Positions 15,423 to 23,722 are shown, counted from the first letter of the stretch. The stretch is DNA of 64,000 nucleotides from Streptomyces sp. PsTaAH-137 (GCF_003259365.1 NZ_QLLY01000017.1:124001-188000), one strand, 5' to 3'. The notes: generated by a model from the letters alone, not told the origin. Numbers and translations are program-made.

Positions 15423-15824
15423 CTACCCGGCGCGTGCCAGCGCGAACGTCACCCTCCCGCGCCCCCCGCCGGTGCCGCGCGCCGTCCTCTTGGGAACCAG
15501 CAGCTCACCCCCGGCGGCGAGCGCGGCCGCCTCCGCGACGGACGGTGTTCCCACGGCGCTCCGTGCCCCTTCCGAGGGGTGCGGGACCGGTACGGCGGCC
15601 AAACGCGCCGCCGGATACGTCACGAGCTCCACCCCGAGCAGCGCGGCGGCCCGCACGATCCCCGGCTCCCGCCCCTTCGCCTCGACCGTGGCGAGTGCGA
15701 TCAGCGCGCCGGGGGCGGCCCCGGCCTCGGCCAGCACCTCCCCGACCAGGGCCAGCACCTCGTCGGCGGTGACTCCGGCCCGGGCCCCGACCCCGCCGAC
15801 GAGCCGGTCCGGGCCACAGGTCAT
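15423..15824 (-). CDS. cobalamin biosynthesis protein, CbiG C-terminal / CobE domain
   Basis: A 133-residue single-domain protein. The sequence starts with GGVGARAGVTADEVLALV, continues with LATVEAKGREPGIVRAAALLGVELVTY, and has the ELLVPKRTARG loop, all typical of the CbiG C-terminal/CobE domain. CobE acts with precorrin-3/4 processing in the aerobic B12 pathway, and CbiG opens a lactone in cobalt-precorrin-5A. ATG 15824 was chosen for domain length; the frame is open far upstream, but there it opposes the ZIP transporter gene. It is separated from the cobC-like gene by 68 bases and from the divergent transporter by 39. Which corrin step it serves is unclear, because the methyltransferase genes are not in the window. 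Confidence 0.8.
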   Translation of the reverse strand: MTCGPDRLVGGVGARAGVTADEVLALVGEVLAEAGAAPGALIALATVEAKGREPGIVRAAALLGVELVTYPAARLAAVPVPHPSEGARSAVGTPSVAEAAALAAGGELLVPKRTARGTGGGRGRVTFALARAG

Positions 15825-15863
15825 GATGTGCGTCTCGGGGGTCGGATGAGTTAGCAAGGGCTT

Positions 15864-16595
15864 ATGGCGGTGTTCGTGGCGCTCGGCGCCTTTCTGATGA
15901 CCCTCATCGGCGGCTGGACCGCGCAGAGGGTCACCGACCGGCGCCATCTGGTGCTGGGGCTCGCGGGCGGTCTCATGCTCGGCGTGGTCGGTCTCGACCT
16001 GCTGCCGGAGGCCCTGGAAGCGGCGGGCGGGCCGGTCTTCGGCGTGCCCGCGGCGCTGCTGCTGTTCGTCGCGGGGTTCCTCGGCGCACACGTCCTGGAA
16101 CACCTCCTCGCCCAGCGGAAGGCCGCCCACGGCGCCGCCGAGAGCGAGAACGGCCGGGTGCCCGAGGTGGGCCTGACGGCCGCGTCCGCGATGGTCGGGC
16201 ACAGCCTGATGGACGGCATGGCGATCGGCGCCGCGATCCAGGTGGGCGGCGGGATGGGCCTCGCTGTGGCGCTCGCGGTCATCGCCCACGACTTCGCCGA
16301 CGGCTTCAACACGTACACGCTCACCCGGCTGTACGGGAACGCCCGCCGCAAGGCGCTGATGATGCTGTTCGCCGACGCGGCGGCCCCCGTGGTGGGCGCC
16401 GCGTCCACGCTCCTGTTCACCATTCCGGAGCAATTGCTCGGCGGCTATCTGGGCTTCTTCGGCGGTGTCCTGCTGTACCTGGCCGCCGCCGAGATCCTGC
16501 CCGAGGCCCACCACGACCACCCGGCCCGCTCGACCCTGGCCGCCACCGTGGCGGGCGCGGCCTTCATCTGGCTCGTGGTGGGCATCGCGGGCTGA
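15864..16595 (+). CDS. ZIP family metal transporter
   Basis: A 243-residue membrane protein with about eight predicted membrane segments. It carries both ZIP metal-site signatures: HSLMDGMAIGAAIQ in one helix and HDFADGFNTYTL in the next, plus a histidine-rich HHDHPAR loop before the last helix. ZIP proteins move Zn2+ or other divalent ions, including Co2+, into the cytoplasm. It is the only plus-strand gene in a run of minus-strand cobalamin genes, lying between the CobE-like gene and cobB, so cobalt supply is a reasonable guess. AAGGG lies four bases before the ATG. No metal-responsive site was seen. Confidence 0.88.
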   Translation: MAVFVALGAFLMTLIGGWTAQRVTDRRHLVLGLAGGLMLGVVGLDLLPEALEAAGGPVFGVPAALLLFVAGFLGAHVLEHLLAQRKAAHGAAESENGRVPEVGLTAASAMVGHSLMDGMAIGAAIQVGGGMGLAVALAVIAHDFADGFNTYTLTRLYGNARRKALMMLFADAAAPVVGAASTLLFTIPEQLLGGYLGFFGGVLLYLAAAEILPEAHHDHPARSTLAATVAGAAFIWLVVGIAG

Positions 16596-16603
16596 GCCGC
16601 CGC

Positions 16604-17986
16604 TCACCGCAGACACCGCTCCACCAGCCGGTGGGCGATGTCCGGCAGCGCCGCCCAGTGCGTGTGCAGATAGCTGGCGTGCACGCCCTGCTGCACGAAC
16701 CCCTCGACGCGCGGAGCGGGCAGCCGCATGCCCCACGCGGGCGCCGGGCCCGCGCCCGGTTCGAGGACGGTGCGGTGGAACTCGTGGCCGCGCATCCGGG
16801 TCCCCGCCGGGGCCAGCACGCTGTCGCCGATCGCGACCGCGTCCCGGTAGCCGAGCGTGAGCCTGCCGGACATCCGGGCGTCGGCCTCCAGGACCCCGCA
16901 CATCGCCCTGCCGTCGAGGGAGCGGGCCAGGTACAGCAGGCCCGCGCACTCCGCGACAACCGGGGCGCCGGTGCCGGCCAGCGCGGCCACCTCCTTGCGG
17001 AGCTGTTCGTTGGCCGACAGGTCCGGGGCGTACACCTCGGGGAAGCCGCCGCCGATGACCAGCGCCGCGGTGCCCTCCGGGAGGCGTTCGTCGTTCAGGG
17101 GGTCGAAGGTGGCGACCTCCGCGCCGGCCGCCTCCAGGAGTTCCGTGTGTTCCGCGTAGGAGAAGGTGAAGGCTGCGCCTCCTGCCACAGCCACGACCGG
17201 TTTCGTGGGCGTGTGCGGGTGCGTCGTGGCTGGTCGCGCAGTTCCCCGCGCCCCTGGGTCAGCTGCCTGCCAGGCCTCCTCGAACAGTGGCGGGGCGGTG
17301 CGGGCCAGGGCCAGCAAGCCCTCCAGGTCGCAGCCCTCCCTGACCATCGCCGCCGACGCCCGTACCGAGTCGAGGGCCTCCGTGCTGCGCTCCGCCACCG
17401 GGACCAGGCCCAGGTGGCGGGACGGGGTGGCGACCTGCGGGGTGCGGTGGAGGGCGCCGTAGACCGGGACGCCCACCTCGTCCAGCGCCTCGCGCAGCAA
17501 CTGCTCGTGGCGCTCGGAGCCGACCTTGTTGAGGATGACGCCCGCGAGGCGCACCTCCGGGTCGAACGACGCGAAGCCGTGCACCAGCGCCGCCACCGAC
17601 CGCGACTGCGACGACGCGTCCACCACGAGCACGACCGGCGCCTTGAGCAGCTTCGCGACATGCGCCGTCGACGCCAGCTCACCCGCGCCCGAGACACCGT
17701 CGAACAGTCCCATCACGCCTTCGACGACGGCGAGTTCACAGCCCGCGGCGCCGTGCGCGAACAGCGGCGCGACCAGTTCGGGGCCGCACATGTACGCGTC
17801 CAGGTTGCGGCCCGGACGGCCCGTCGCGAGGGCGTGGTAGCCCGGGTCGATGTAGTCGGGGCCCACCTTGTGCGGGGACACCGCGAGGCCGCGCTCGGCG
17901 AACGCGGCCATCAGGCCCGTCGCCACCGTCGTCTTGCCGGACCCGGAGGCCGGCGCGGCGACGACGAGCCGGGGGACGTTTCTCAC
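16604..17986 (-). CDS. cobB: cobyrinate a,c-diamide synthase
   Basis: A 460-residue ATP-dependent amidotransferase that amidates the a and c side chains of (hydrogeno)byrinate with glutamine. The N-terminal half has the P-loop PASGSGKTT (about 12-20) and VGPDYIDPGYH; the C-terminal half is a type I glutaminase-like domain with the nucleophile in VVAECAGLLYLA (about C346) and a histidine in LHTHWA. The GTG at 17986 overlaps the cobO stop as GTGA. Residues near 244-257 (DPGARGTARPATTH) are encoded by a copy of the interspersed repeat, inserted in frame in the linker between the two domains. The gene looks intact. It is the last gene of the chelatase-cobO-cobB set. Confidence 0.95.
   Translation of the reverse strand: MRNVPRLVVAAPASGSGKTTVATGLMAAFAERGLAVSPHKVGPDYIDPGYHALATGRPGRNLDAYMCGPELVAPLFAHGAAGCELAVVEGVMGLFDGVSGAGELASTAHVAKLLKAPVVLVVDASSQSRSVAALVHGFASFDPEVRLAGVILNKVGSERHEQLLREALDEVGVPVYGALHRTPQVATPSRHLGLVPVAERSTEALDSVRASAAMVREGCDLEGLLALARTAPPLFEEAWQAADPGARGTARPATTHPHTPTKPVVAVAGGAAFTFSYAEHTELLEAAGAEVATFDPLNDERLPEGTAALVIGGGFPEVYAPDLSANEQLRKEVAALAGTGAPVVAECAGLLYLARSLDGRAMCGVLEADARMSGRLTLGYRDAVAIGDSVLAPAGTRMRGHEFHRTVLEPGAGPAPAWGMRLPAPRVEGFVQQGVHASYLHTHWAALPDIAHRLVERCLR
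17234..17255 (+). repeat. interspersed repeat, full core copy 5, inside the cobB coding region
   Basis: The 22-bp core with its left flank (35 bases identical to copy 3) lies inside cobB, antisense to it. It keeps the cobB frame and falls in the interdomain linker. Confidence 0.9.
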
Positions 17987-18591
17987 CACTCGATGCCTCG
18001 CTGGCCCTTCTGACCCGCGTCCATCGGGTGCTTCACCTTCGACATGTCGGTCACGAGATCCGCGAACTCGACCAGCTTCTCCGGGGCGTTGCGGCCCGTG
18101 ATCACCACGTGTTGGGTGCCGGGCCGGTCGCGCAGCACCCGCACGACCTCGTCCACGTCGATCCAGCCCCAGTGCAGCGGGTAGGCGAACTCGTCGAGCA
18201 CGTACAGCTTGTACGTCTCGGCGGCCAGGTCCCGCTTGACCTGCTCCCAGCCCTCGCGGGCCTTCTCCTCGTTGTCGGAGTTGTCGCCGTGAAGGTCCCG
18301 CTGGACCCAGGACCAGCCCTCGCCCATCTTGTGCCAGTCGACGGTGCCGCCCTCGCCGGAGGCGCCGAGCACCTTCAGCGCGTTCTCCTCGCCGACCTTC
18401 CACTTCGCCGACTTGACGAACTGGAACACCCCGATCGGCCAGCCCTGGTTCCAGGCGCGCAGCGCGAGCCCGAAGGCGGCCGTCGACTTGCCCTTGCCGA
18501 TGCCCGTGTGCACGAACACCAGCGGACGGTTGCGACGCTGACGGGTCGTCAGCCCGTCGTCCGGTACGACACTCGGCTGTCCCTGCGGCAT
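17983..18591 (-). CDS. cobO: cob(I)yrinic acid a,c-diamide adenosyltransferase
   Basis: A 202-residue CobA/CobO-type adenosyltransferase that adds the adenosyl group from ATP to Co(I) corrinoids. The P-loop TGIGKGKST (about 29-37) and the family motifs GVFQFVKSAKWKVGEE, WHKMGEGWSWVQRD, LDEFAYPLHWGW and VVITGRNAPEKL are all present. The ATG overlaps the stop of the upstream chelatase gene as TGATG, and the gene end overlaps the cobB start as GTGA, so the three are translationally coupled. This fits a B12 pathway in which adenosylation precedes the last amidations. Confidence 0.97.
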   Translation of the reverse strand: MPQGQPSVVPDDGLTTRQRRNRPLVFVHTGIGKGKSTAAFGLALRAWNQGWPIGVFQFVKSAKWKVGEENALKVLGASGEGGTVDWHKMGEGWSWVQRDLHGDNSDNEEKAREGWEQVKRDLAAETYKLYVLDEFAYPLHWGWIDVDEVVRVLRDRPGTQHVVITGRNAPEKLVEFADLVTDMSKVKHPMDAGQKGQRGIEW

Positions 18592-20624
18592 CAGGCGGCC
18601 CTCCTGCTGGTGGTGTGGTTTCCCTGTACGTCCTTGACGAGCCCGGCGATCGAGTCCGCGCGCAGCTCGTCCAGCGTCACGGCCTGTCCGCCGAGCCGGG
18701 CGGCCAGCTCCCCGGCGAGCCCGAGCCGCACCATGCCGCTCTCGCAGTCCACGACCACGGCGGCGGTGCCCTCGGCGGCGTGCAGCCCGGCCGCCCGTCC
18801 GGCCAGTTGGACCGGCTCGGGCCCGCCGGTGGCCCGCCCGTCGGTCACGACGACGAGCAGCGGCCGCCGCGCCGGGTCCCGCAGTCGCTCCACGCGCAGC
18901 ACCTCGTGCGCCTTGAGCAGCCCGGCGGCCAGCGGTGTGCGCCCGCCCGTCGGCAGCGATTCGAGGCGGGCCGCGGCGGCGTCCACGCTGGACGTCGGCG
19001 GCAGCGCCACTTCGGCGCCCGTCCCGCGGAAGGTCACGAGCCCCACCTTGTCCCGCCGCTGATAGGCGTCGAGGAGCAGCGAGAGCACCGCGCCCTTCAC
19101 GGCGCCCATCCGCTTGCGGGCCGCCATCGAACCGGAGGCGTCGACCACGAACAGCACGAGGTTGCCCTCGCGGCCCTCCCGGGTCGCCTGCCGCAGATCG
19201 TCCCGGCGCACGACGAGCCCCGGACCGCTGCGGCCCCGCGCCCGCTGATGCGGTGCGGCCGCCTGCACGGTGGCCGCCAGATGCAGCTTGGTCAGATTCC
19301 CCCGGGGGCGTACGGAGCCCGTGGTGCGGCCGTGCTCGGTGCGCGCCCGGGATCGCCGCCCGGCCGCGCCCTCGCCCAGCCCCGGCACGCTCAGCATCTT
19401 CGTACGGAACGGCTCACCGGCCGACACGGCCCGCTGCTCCCGGGGCGCCCCGGCGCCCGGCGCGGGCGGCGCCTCGGCGGGGGCCTCCTCGGCCGCGCCG
19501 CCGTCGTCCGCCGGATCGCCCTGCGGCGGAACCCCGCCACCGCCACCGCCGCCACCGTCGTTGTCGGGCCCGTTCGGCTCCGGGTCCGGGTCCGGCTCGT
19601 CGTCCGGCCGGTCCGGGCCGAACTCGTCCAGCGTCTCGTCGAGCTTGTCCTCGTCGAGCCCCGGCGCGTCGAACGGGTTGCGCCGCCTGCGGTGCGGCAG
19701 CGCGAGCAGCGCGGCCTGCCGCACGTCCTCGGACAGCACCTCGGTGCGCCCGGCCCACGCGGCGAGCGCGGTTGCGGTCCGCGCCATCACGATGTCCGCG
19801 CGCATGCCGTCCACCTCGAACGCGGCACAGGTCGCCGCGATCTGCGTCAACGCGTCGTCCCCGAGCCGCACTTCGGGCAGCAGGGCGCGGGCCGCGACGA
19901 TCCGCGCCCGCACCTCGGCCTCCTCGCCGGCCCACTGCGCGGCGAAGGCGTCGGGGGCGTCGTCGTAGGCGAGCCGCCGCTTCACGACCTCGACGCGCTG
20001 CGCCGGCTCCCGGGACGCGGCGACCTCCACGGTCAGCCCGAACCGGTCGAGCAACTGCGGCCGCAGTTCGCCCTCTTCGGGGTTCATGGTCCCCACGAGG
20101 AGGAAGCGCGCCGCGTGCCGTACGGAGACGCCCTCGCGCTCCACGTACGAGGCGCCCATGGCGGCGGCGTCGAGCAGCAGGTCCACGAGGTGGTCGTGCA
20201 GCAGATTTACCTCGTCGACGTACAGGATCCCGCGGTGCGCGTCGGCGAGCAGCCCCGGCTCGAAGGCCTTCACGCCCTCGGCGAGCGCCCGCTCGATGTC
20301 GAGCGCGCCGACGAGCCGGTCCTCGGAGGCGCCGACCGGCAACTCGACCATCCTGGCGGCCCGTTCGCCCCCGCCACCGTCCTCGTGCGGCCCGTCCGGG
20401 CACTCCGGGTCGGGACGCGCGGGATCACAGGAGAACCGGCACCCGGTGACGACCTCGACCCCCGGCATCAGGGCGGAAAGGGCCCGCACGGCAGTGGACT
20501 TGGCGGTCCCCTTCTCTCCCCGCACGAGCACACCCCCGACGGCGGGCGACACGGCGTTGAGCAGAAGAGCAAGCCGCAGGTCATCCTGCCCGACGACGGC
20601 GGTGAACGGATAAGGGGTGGCCAT
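18591..20624 (-). CDS. magnesium/cobalt chelatase AAA+ and vWA fusion (ChlI/ChlD-like)
   Basis: A 677-residue protein with an AAA+ ChlI-like domain (1-330), an acidic proline/glycine linker (about 345-430, with a run of glycines) and a C-terminal von Willebrand A domain. The Walker A is GEKGTAKST at 36-44, the Walker B region is GILYVDEVNLLHDH, and the MIDAS motif DASGSM lies near 491-496. In Streptomyces this protein acts with CobN to insert cobalt, taking the place of CobS/CobT; cobN is not in this window. GGAGG precedes the ATG by ten bases. It starts the chelatase-cobO-cobB coupled set. The metal assignment rests on the cobalamin context. Confidence 0.9.
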   Translation of the reverse strand: MATPYPFTAVVGQDDLRLALLLNAVSPAVGGVLVRGEKGTAKSTAVRALSALMPGVEVVTGCRFSCDPARPDPECPDGPHEDGGGGERAARMVELPVGASEDRLVGALDIERALAEGVKAFEPGLLADAHRGILYVDEVNLLHDHLVDLLLDAAAMGASYVEREGVSVRHAARFLLVGTMNPEEGELRPQLLDRFGLTVEVAASREPAQRVEVVKRRLAYDDAPDAFAAQWAGEEAEVRARIVAARALLPEVRLGDDALTQIAATCAAFEVDGMRADIVMARTATALAAWAGRTEVLSEDVRQAALLALPHRRRRNPFDAPGLDEDKLDETLDEFGPDRPDDEPDPDPEPNGPDNDGGGGGGGGVPPQGDPADDGGAAEEAPAEAPPAPGAGAPREQRAVSAGEPFRTKMLSVPGLGEGAAGRRSRARTEHGRTTGSVRPRGNLTKLHLAATVQAAAPHQRARGRSGPGLVVRRDDLRQATREGREGNLVLFVVDASGSMAARKRMGAVKGAVLSLLLDAYQRRDKVGLVTFRGTGAEVALPPTSSVDAAAARLESLPTGGRTPLAAGLLKAHEVLRVERLRDPARRPLLVVVTDGRATGGPEPVQLAGRAAGLHAAEGTAAVVVDCESGMVRLGLAGELAARLGGQAVTLDELRADSIAGLVKDVQGNHTTSRRAA

Positions 20625-20650
20625 CAGCGTTGATCCTCCGTTGACTTGAG

Positions 20651-20677
20651 GCGCCCCGTCAGGGGCGCGGGACAGTG
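20651..20677. terminator. hairpin derived from interspersed repeat, between cobQ and chelatase gene
   Basis: GCGCCCC-GTCA-GGGGCGC (20651-20668) forms a seven-base-pair hairpin; its right arm continues as AGGGGCGCGGGACAGTG, a diverged piece of the inverted interspersed repeat. It lies in the 109-base gap between cobQ and the chelatase gene and could weaken or stop readthrough. Confidence 0.5.
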
Positions 20678-20733
20678 TCGATGTGCGGCTTCGCCGCGGG
20701 GCGCGAGAAGCCCCCGTGAGCCCCACCCGGCTC

Positions 20734-22245
20734 TCACGACGGCGCTCCAGGGGGCACGAACGGCAGCCCGATCGGCGCGCCCCCCTCGATCAGCCGCCAC
20801 AACGCATCCGTATCGGCAGCCCGCTCGATCAGATCCCCGAGCCGATCGAGCTGTTCCTCCCGCAGCGCCGCGAACGACGTGTCCGGCGCCGGAACGAACC
20901 GCCGCCCGCTCGCCGCCGCGACCTCCCGCAAGAACGCCCGCCGGAAATCGTCCGACTCCAGCGACCCGTGCCAGTGCGTCCCCCACACGGCCCCCACCCG
21001 GCACCCGTCCAGGAAGGCGTCCCCGCCCAGGACTTCGGCGACCCCGTGATGGATCTCGTACCCCTCGACGGACGAGCCGAGGGCCTCGCCCACCGGCCGG
21101 GCGAGGGTCTTCTCGGCGGCGAACCGCACCCGTACGGGCAGCAGCCCGAGCCCGTCGACGACCCCGGCCCGCGACTCGACCTCGTCCTCGATGCGTTCGC
21201 CGAGCACCTGGAAGCCGCCGCAGATGCCCAGCACCGGCCGCCCTTCCGCGGCCCGCCGGGCCAGCGCGTCCGCGAGCCCGCGCTCGCGCAGCCACTCCAG
21301 CGCCTTCACGGTCCCGCGCGTGCCCGGCACCACCACCAGATCGGCGTCGACGAGCTCCTCGGCCCGGTCCACGAACCGCACGACGACACCCGGCTCGGCG
21401 GCCAGCGCGTCCACGTCGGTGAAGTTCGACATCAGCGGCACCGCGCACACGGCGACCCGCAGCACGTCCTCGCCCACCGGCGGCGCGACCACGGACTCCC
21501 GCACGGTGCCCCGCAGGGAGACCCGCAGCCCGTCCTCCTCGTCGATACCGAGGCCGTGCTGATACGGCAGAACGCCGTAAGTGTCGCGCCCGGTCAGGGA
21601 CTTGAGCATGTCGAGGCCCGGCTGGAGCAGGCTCACGTCACCGCGGAACTTGTTGACCAGATACCCGGCGAGCAGTTCCTGGTCCTCCGGCGCGAGCAGC
21701 GCCGTCGTCCCGAAGAACGAGGCGAAGACCCCGCCCCGGTCGATGTCCCCGACCACGAGCACCGGCAGCCGCGCGGCCCGCGCGACGCCCATGTTCACGA
21801 TGTCGGTGCGCCGCAGATTGATCTCGGCGGGCGAGCCCGCGCCTTCACAGATCACAGCGTCATGACTGCCCCGCAGTTCCTCCAGGCACCCCACCACGGT
21901 GTCCAGCAGCGCCTCCTGCCGCGACCCGTGATAGCCCCGCGCGCTCATCTCGCCAACCGGCCTGCCCATCAGCACGACCTGGCTGCTGCGGTCGCTGCCG
22001 GGCTTGAGCAGCACCGGATTCATCAGCGCGGTCGGCTCGACCCGGGCGGCCTGCGCCTGCATCGCCTGCGCACGCCCGATCTCGGCGCCCTCGCGCGTGA
22101 CGAACGAATTGAGGGACATGTTCTGCCCCTTGAACGGCGCGACCTTCACGCCCTGCCGCACCAGCCACCTGCAGATCCCGGCGGTGACGACACTCTTGCC
22201 CGCGTCCGAGGTGGTCCCCGCCACCAGCAGCCCGCCCCGGTTCAT
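20734..22245 (-). CDS. cobQ: cobyric acid synthase
   Basis: A 503-residue ATP-dependent amidotransferase that amidates the b, d, e and g side chains of adenosylcobyrinate diamide. It starts GGLLVAGTTSDAGKSVVTAGIC with the P-loop variant, has the CobQ-typical VAPFKGQNMSLNS, the switch region VVGDIDRGGVFAS, and the glutaminase nucleophile in VLGICGGFQVLGE with the histidine in WGTHWHGSLE. The ATG at 22245 overlaps the cobD stop as ATGA; an in-frame GTG at 22254 is possible. It is the second gene after the B12 riboswitch, so cobalamin should repress it along with cobD. Confidence 0.97.
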   Translation of the reverse strand: MNRGGLLVAGTTSDAGKSVVTAGICRWLVRQGVKVAPFKGQNMSLNSFVTREGAEIGRAQAMQAQAARVEPTALMNPVLLKPGSDRSSQVVLMGRPVGEMSARGYHGSRQEALLDTVVGCLEELRGSHDAVICEGAGSPAEINLRRTDIVNMGVARAARLPVLVVGDIDRGGVFASFFGTTALLAPEDQELLAGYLVNKFRGDVSLLQPGLDMLKSLTGRDTYGVLPYQHGLGIDEEDGLRVSLRGTVRESVVAPPVGEDVLRVAVCAVPLMSNFTDVDALAAEPGVVVRFVDRAEELVDADLVVVPGTRGTVKALEWLRERGLADALARRAAEGRPVLGICGGFQVLGERIEDEVESRAGVVDGLGLLPVRVRFAAEKTLARPVGEALGSSVEGYEIHHGVAEVLGGDAFLDGCRVGAVWGTHWHGSLESDDFRRAFLREVAAASGRRFVPAPDTSFAALREEQLDRLGDLIERAADTDALWRLIEGGAPIGLPFVPPGAPS

Positions 22246-23198
22246 CGACGACCCCACAGCAACCGCCCGCCCACACAGACTCCCAGCGCCAGCACACTCA
22301 CCCGCCGCGACAACCGCGCGGCCCGTTCCACATCGGCCACCCGGACCGCACGCCCCGCCCCGTTCAGCACCGGCCGGTGCTCGACCCGGCCCGCGTACGA
22401 CAGGGTGCCGCCGAGCCGCACCCCGAGCGCCCCCGCGAAGGAGGCCTCGACGACCCCGGCGTTGGGACTCGGGTGCTGTCCGGCGTCCGTCCGCCACGCG
22501 GCCAGCGCGGCGCGGGGCCGGCCGCCGGCGAGGACGGCGAGGGCGCCGGTGAGCCGGGCCCCCGGCCAGCCCGCGACATCGTCGAGGCGCGCGGACGCCC
22601 AGCCGAACCGGCGGTACTTCACGGACTTGTGCCCGACCATCGCGTCGAGCGTGTTCACGGCGCGGAAGGCGAGCAGCCCCGGCACCCCGCCGACGGCGCC
22701 CCACACCAGCGCGCCCACCACGGCGTCGGAGGTGTTCTCGGCGACCGACTCGACGACGCCCCGGGCGATCCCGTCCGCGTCCAGGCTCTGCGGGTCGCGC
22801 CCGCACAATCGCGGCAGCAGTTCCCGCGCCAGCTCCACGTCCCCGGCCTCCAGCGCGGAGCCGACCGCCCGCGCCTCCCGGCCCAGCGAGGTCCCGCCGA
22901 CCACGGCCCAGGTCGCGGCGGCGGTCAGCGCGGCGGCGGCGGCGGGGGAGCGGCGTACGGCACGGGAGGCGGCGGCGCCCAGGGCGGCGGCGCCACCGGC
23001 GCACACCAGCGTGTGCAGCGCGCCCCAGCCGCGGTGGTCCCGCCACAGCACCCGCTCGACAGTGCTCGCGGCCCGCCCGAACCCGGCGACGGGGTGCCCA
23101 CGGCGCGGGTCACCGACGAGCAGATCGCTCAACAGTCCTGCGGCGGCCCCGTACGCGAACACGCGCCCGGGCCGCATGACGCCGCGCGGGGCGAACAT
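22242..23198 (-). CDS. cobD: adenosylcobinamide-phosphate synthase CobD/CbiB
   Basis: A 318-residue membrane protein that joins adenosylcobyric acid to aminopropanol (phosphate). It has several membrane segments and the family motifs LLVGDPRRGHPV, VVESVAENTSDAVVGAL, LLAFRAVNTLDAMVGHKS and SPNAGVVEASFAGALGV. ATG 23198 is preferred; a GTG at 23216 would extend it by six residues, and GAGG lies between the two. A cobalamin riboswitch occupies the leader immediately upstream. The stop overlaps the cobQ start. It is the first gene of the riboswitch-controlled unit, and its likely aminopropanol donor enzyme is the cobC-like gene product at 13894-15354. Confidence 0.95.
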   Translation of the reverse strand: MFAPRGVMRPGRVFAYGAAAGLLSDLLVGDPRRGHPVAGFGRAASTVERVLWRDHRGWGALHTLVCAGGAAALGAAASRAVRRSPAAAAALTAAATWAVVGGTSLGREARAVGSALEAGDVELARELLPRLCGRDPQSLDADGIARGVVESVAENTSDAVVGALVWGAVGGVPGLLAFRAVNTLDAMVGHKSVKYRRFGWASARLDDVAGWPGARLTGALAVLAGGRPRAALAAWRTDAGQHPSPNAGVVEASFAGALGVRLGGTLSYAGRVEHRPVLNGAGRAVRVADVERAARLSRRVSVLALGVCVGGRLLWGRR

Positions 23199-23239
23199 GG
23201 CGGTAGTTGTCCTCACTCAGGGTGTCCACGCCCTGGTTC

Positions 23240-23378
23240 GACGAGACCGGCAGCGGGAGTTCCTGGCTCGCCCCCGGACGACCGGGGACTCACAGTGGCG
23301 GGACCGCGCCGGATTCGCACCGGCTTCCTCACCTGCTGCCGTATATGGCGTTGGAAGTGCACCACGCTCCGCGAAGGT
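23240..23378 (-). promoter_or_regulatory. cobalamin (B12) riboswitch upstream of cobD
   Basis: On the minus strand the leader contains the conserved cobalamin-riboswitch blocks in order: GGTGAGGAAGCCGG, GGTGCGAATCCGGCGCGG, CCCGCCACTGTGA, and the B12-box GAGCCAGGAACTCCCGC (23248-23270). The B12 box ends about 50 bases before the cobD ATG, so control of translation initiation is likely. Binding of adenosylcobalamin should reduce expression of cobD and cobQ. The outer helix limits are estimated. Confidence 0.93.
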
Positions 23379-23380
23379 GC

Positions 23381-23397
23381 GTCAACTTGCTGTTGAC
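23381..23397. promoter_or_regulatory. GTCAAC-N5-GTTGAC inverted repeat at the riboswitch promoter
   Basis: GTCAAC and GTTGAC are separated by five bases just upstream of the riboswitch. Each strand therefore carries a TTGAC, a good -35 core, and the element could equally be an operator. No matching -10 was clear. Confidence 0.35.
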
Positions 23398-23450
23398 CTG
23401 GGGCGGGAGAGTGTGGGCAGGTCCACATCCCCGTACGGCCACGGACATGC

Positions 23451-23483
23451 GGCGGGCCCGGACCGATGAGGTCCGGGCCCGCC
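23451..23483. terminator. strong hairpin terminator after the phosphate-transporter pair
   Basis: GGCGGGCCCGGACC pairs perfectly with GGTCCGGGCCCGCC around a five-base loop. It lies 18 bases after the stop of the small membrane gene and just ahead of the cobD promoter region, separating the two minus-strand units. Confidence 0.9.
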
Positions 23484-23500
23484 GAAAGGGCTGTCGCGGA

Positions 23501-23722
23501 TCACGCCACGATCAGAAAGATCCCGTACGCCACGGCCGCCGCACACGCCGCGAAGCACGCGTACGCGCCCGAGACGGCGAGCGTCGCCGAGTCGCCCCGC
23601 TCCGCCGCCGACTCCTTCTTGGAGAGCCCGACGATGCCGAGGGTGAACAGGCCCACCAGGGCCACGGTGACCACGAGGCTGACTCCGAACACGGAACCGA
23701 GGGCCGCCCAGTCGATCTTCAT
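23501..23722 (-). CDS. small membrane protein next to the phosphate transporter
   Basis: A 73-residue protein with two hydrophobic helices, roughly residues 8-33 (LGSVFGVSLVVTVALVGLFTL onward) and 50-72, separated by the charged stretch SKKESAAERGDS. I do not recognise a named family, but the location 16 bases after a PiT phosphate transporter gene is one I associate with the S. coelicolor SCO1845 region. The ATG follows a GGACCAGC site. It likely shares the transporter transcript and its PHO-box control, and could be an accessory subunit. No cysteines or motifs suggest an enzyme. Confidence 0.75.
   Translation of the reverse strand: MKIDWAALGSVFGVSLVVTVALVGLFTLGIVGLSKKESAAERGDSATLAVSGAYACFAACAAAVAYGIFLIVA

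Noticed and set aside
20683..23469. A 928-codon plus-strand frame across cobQ and cobD
   Set aside because: Antisense shadow; it would also cover the B12 riboswitch.
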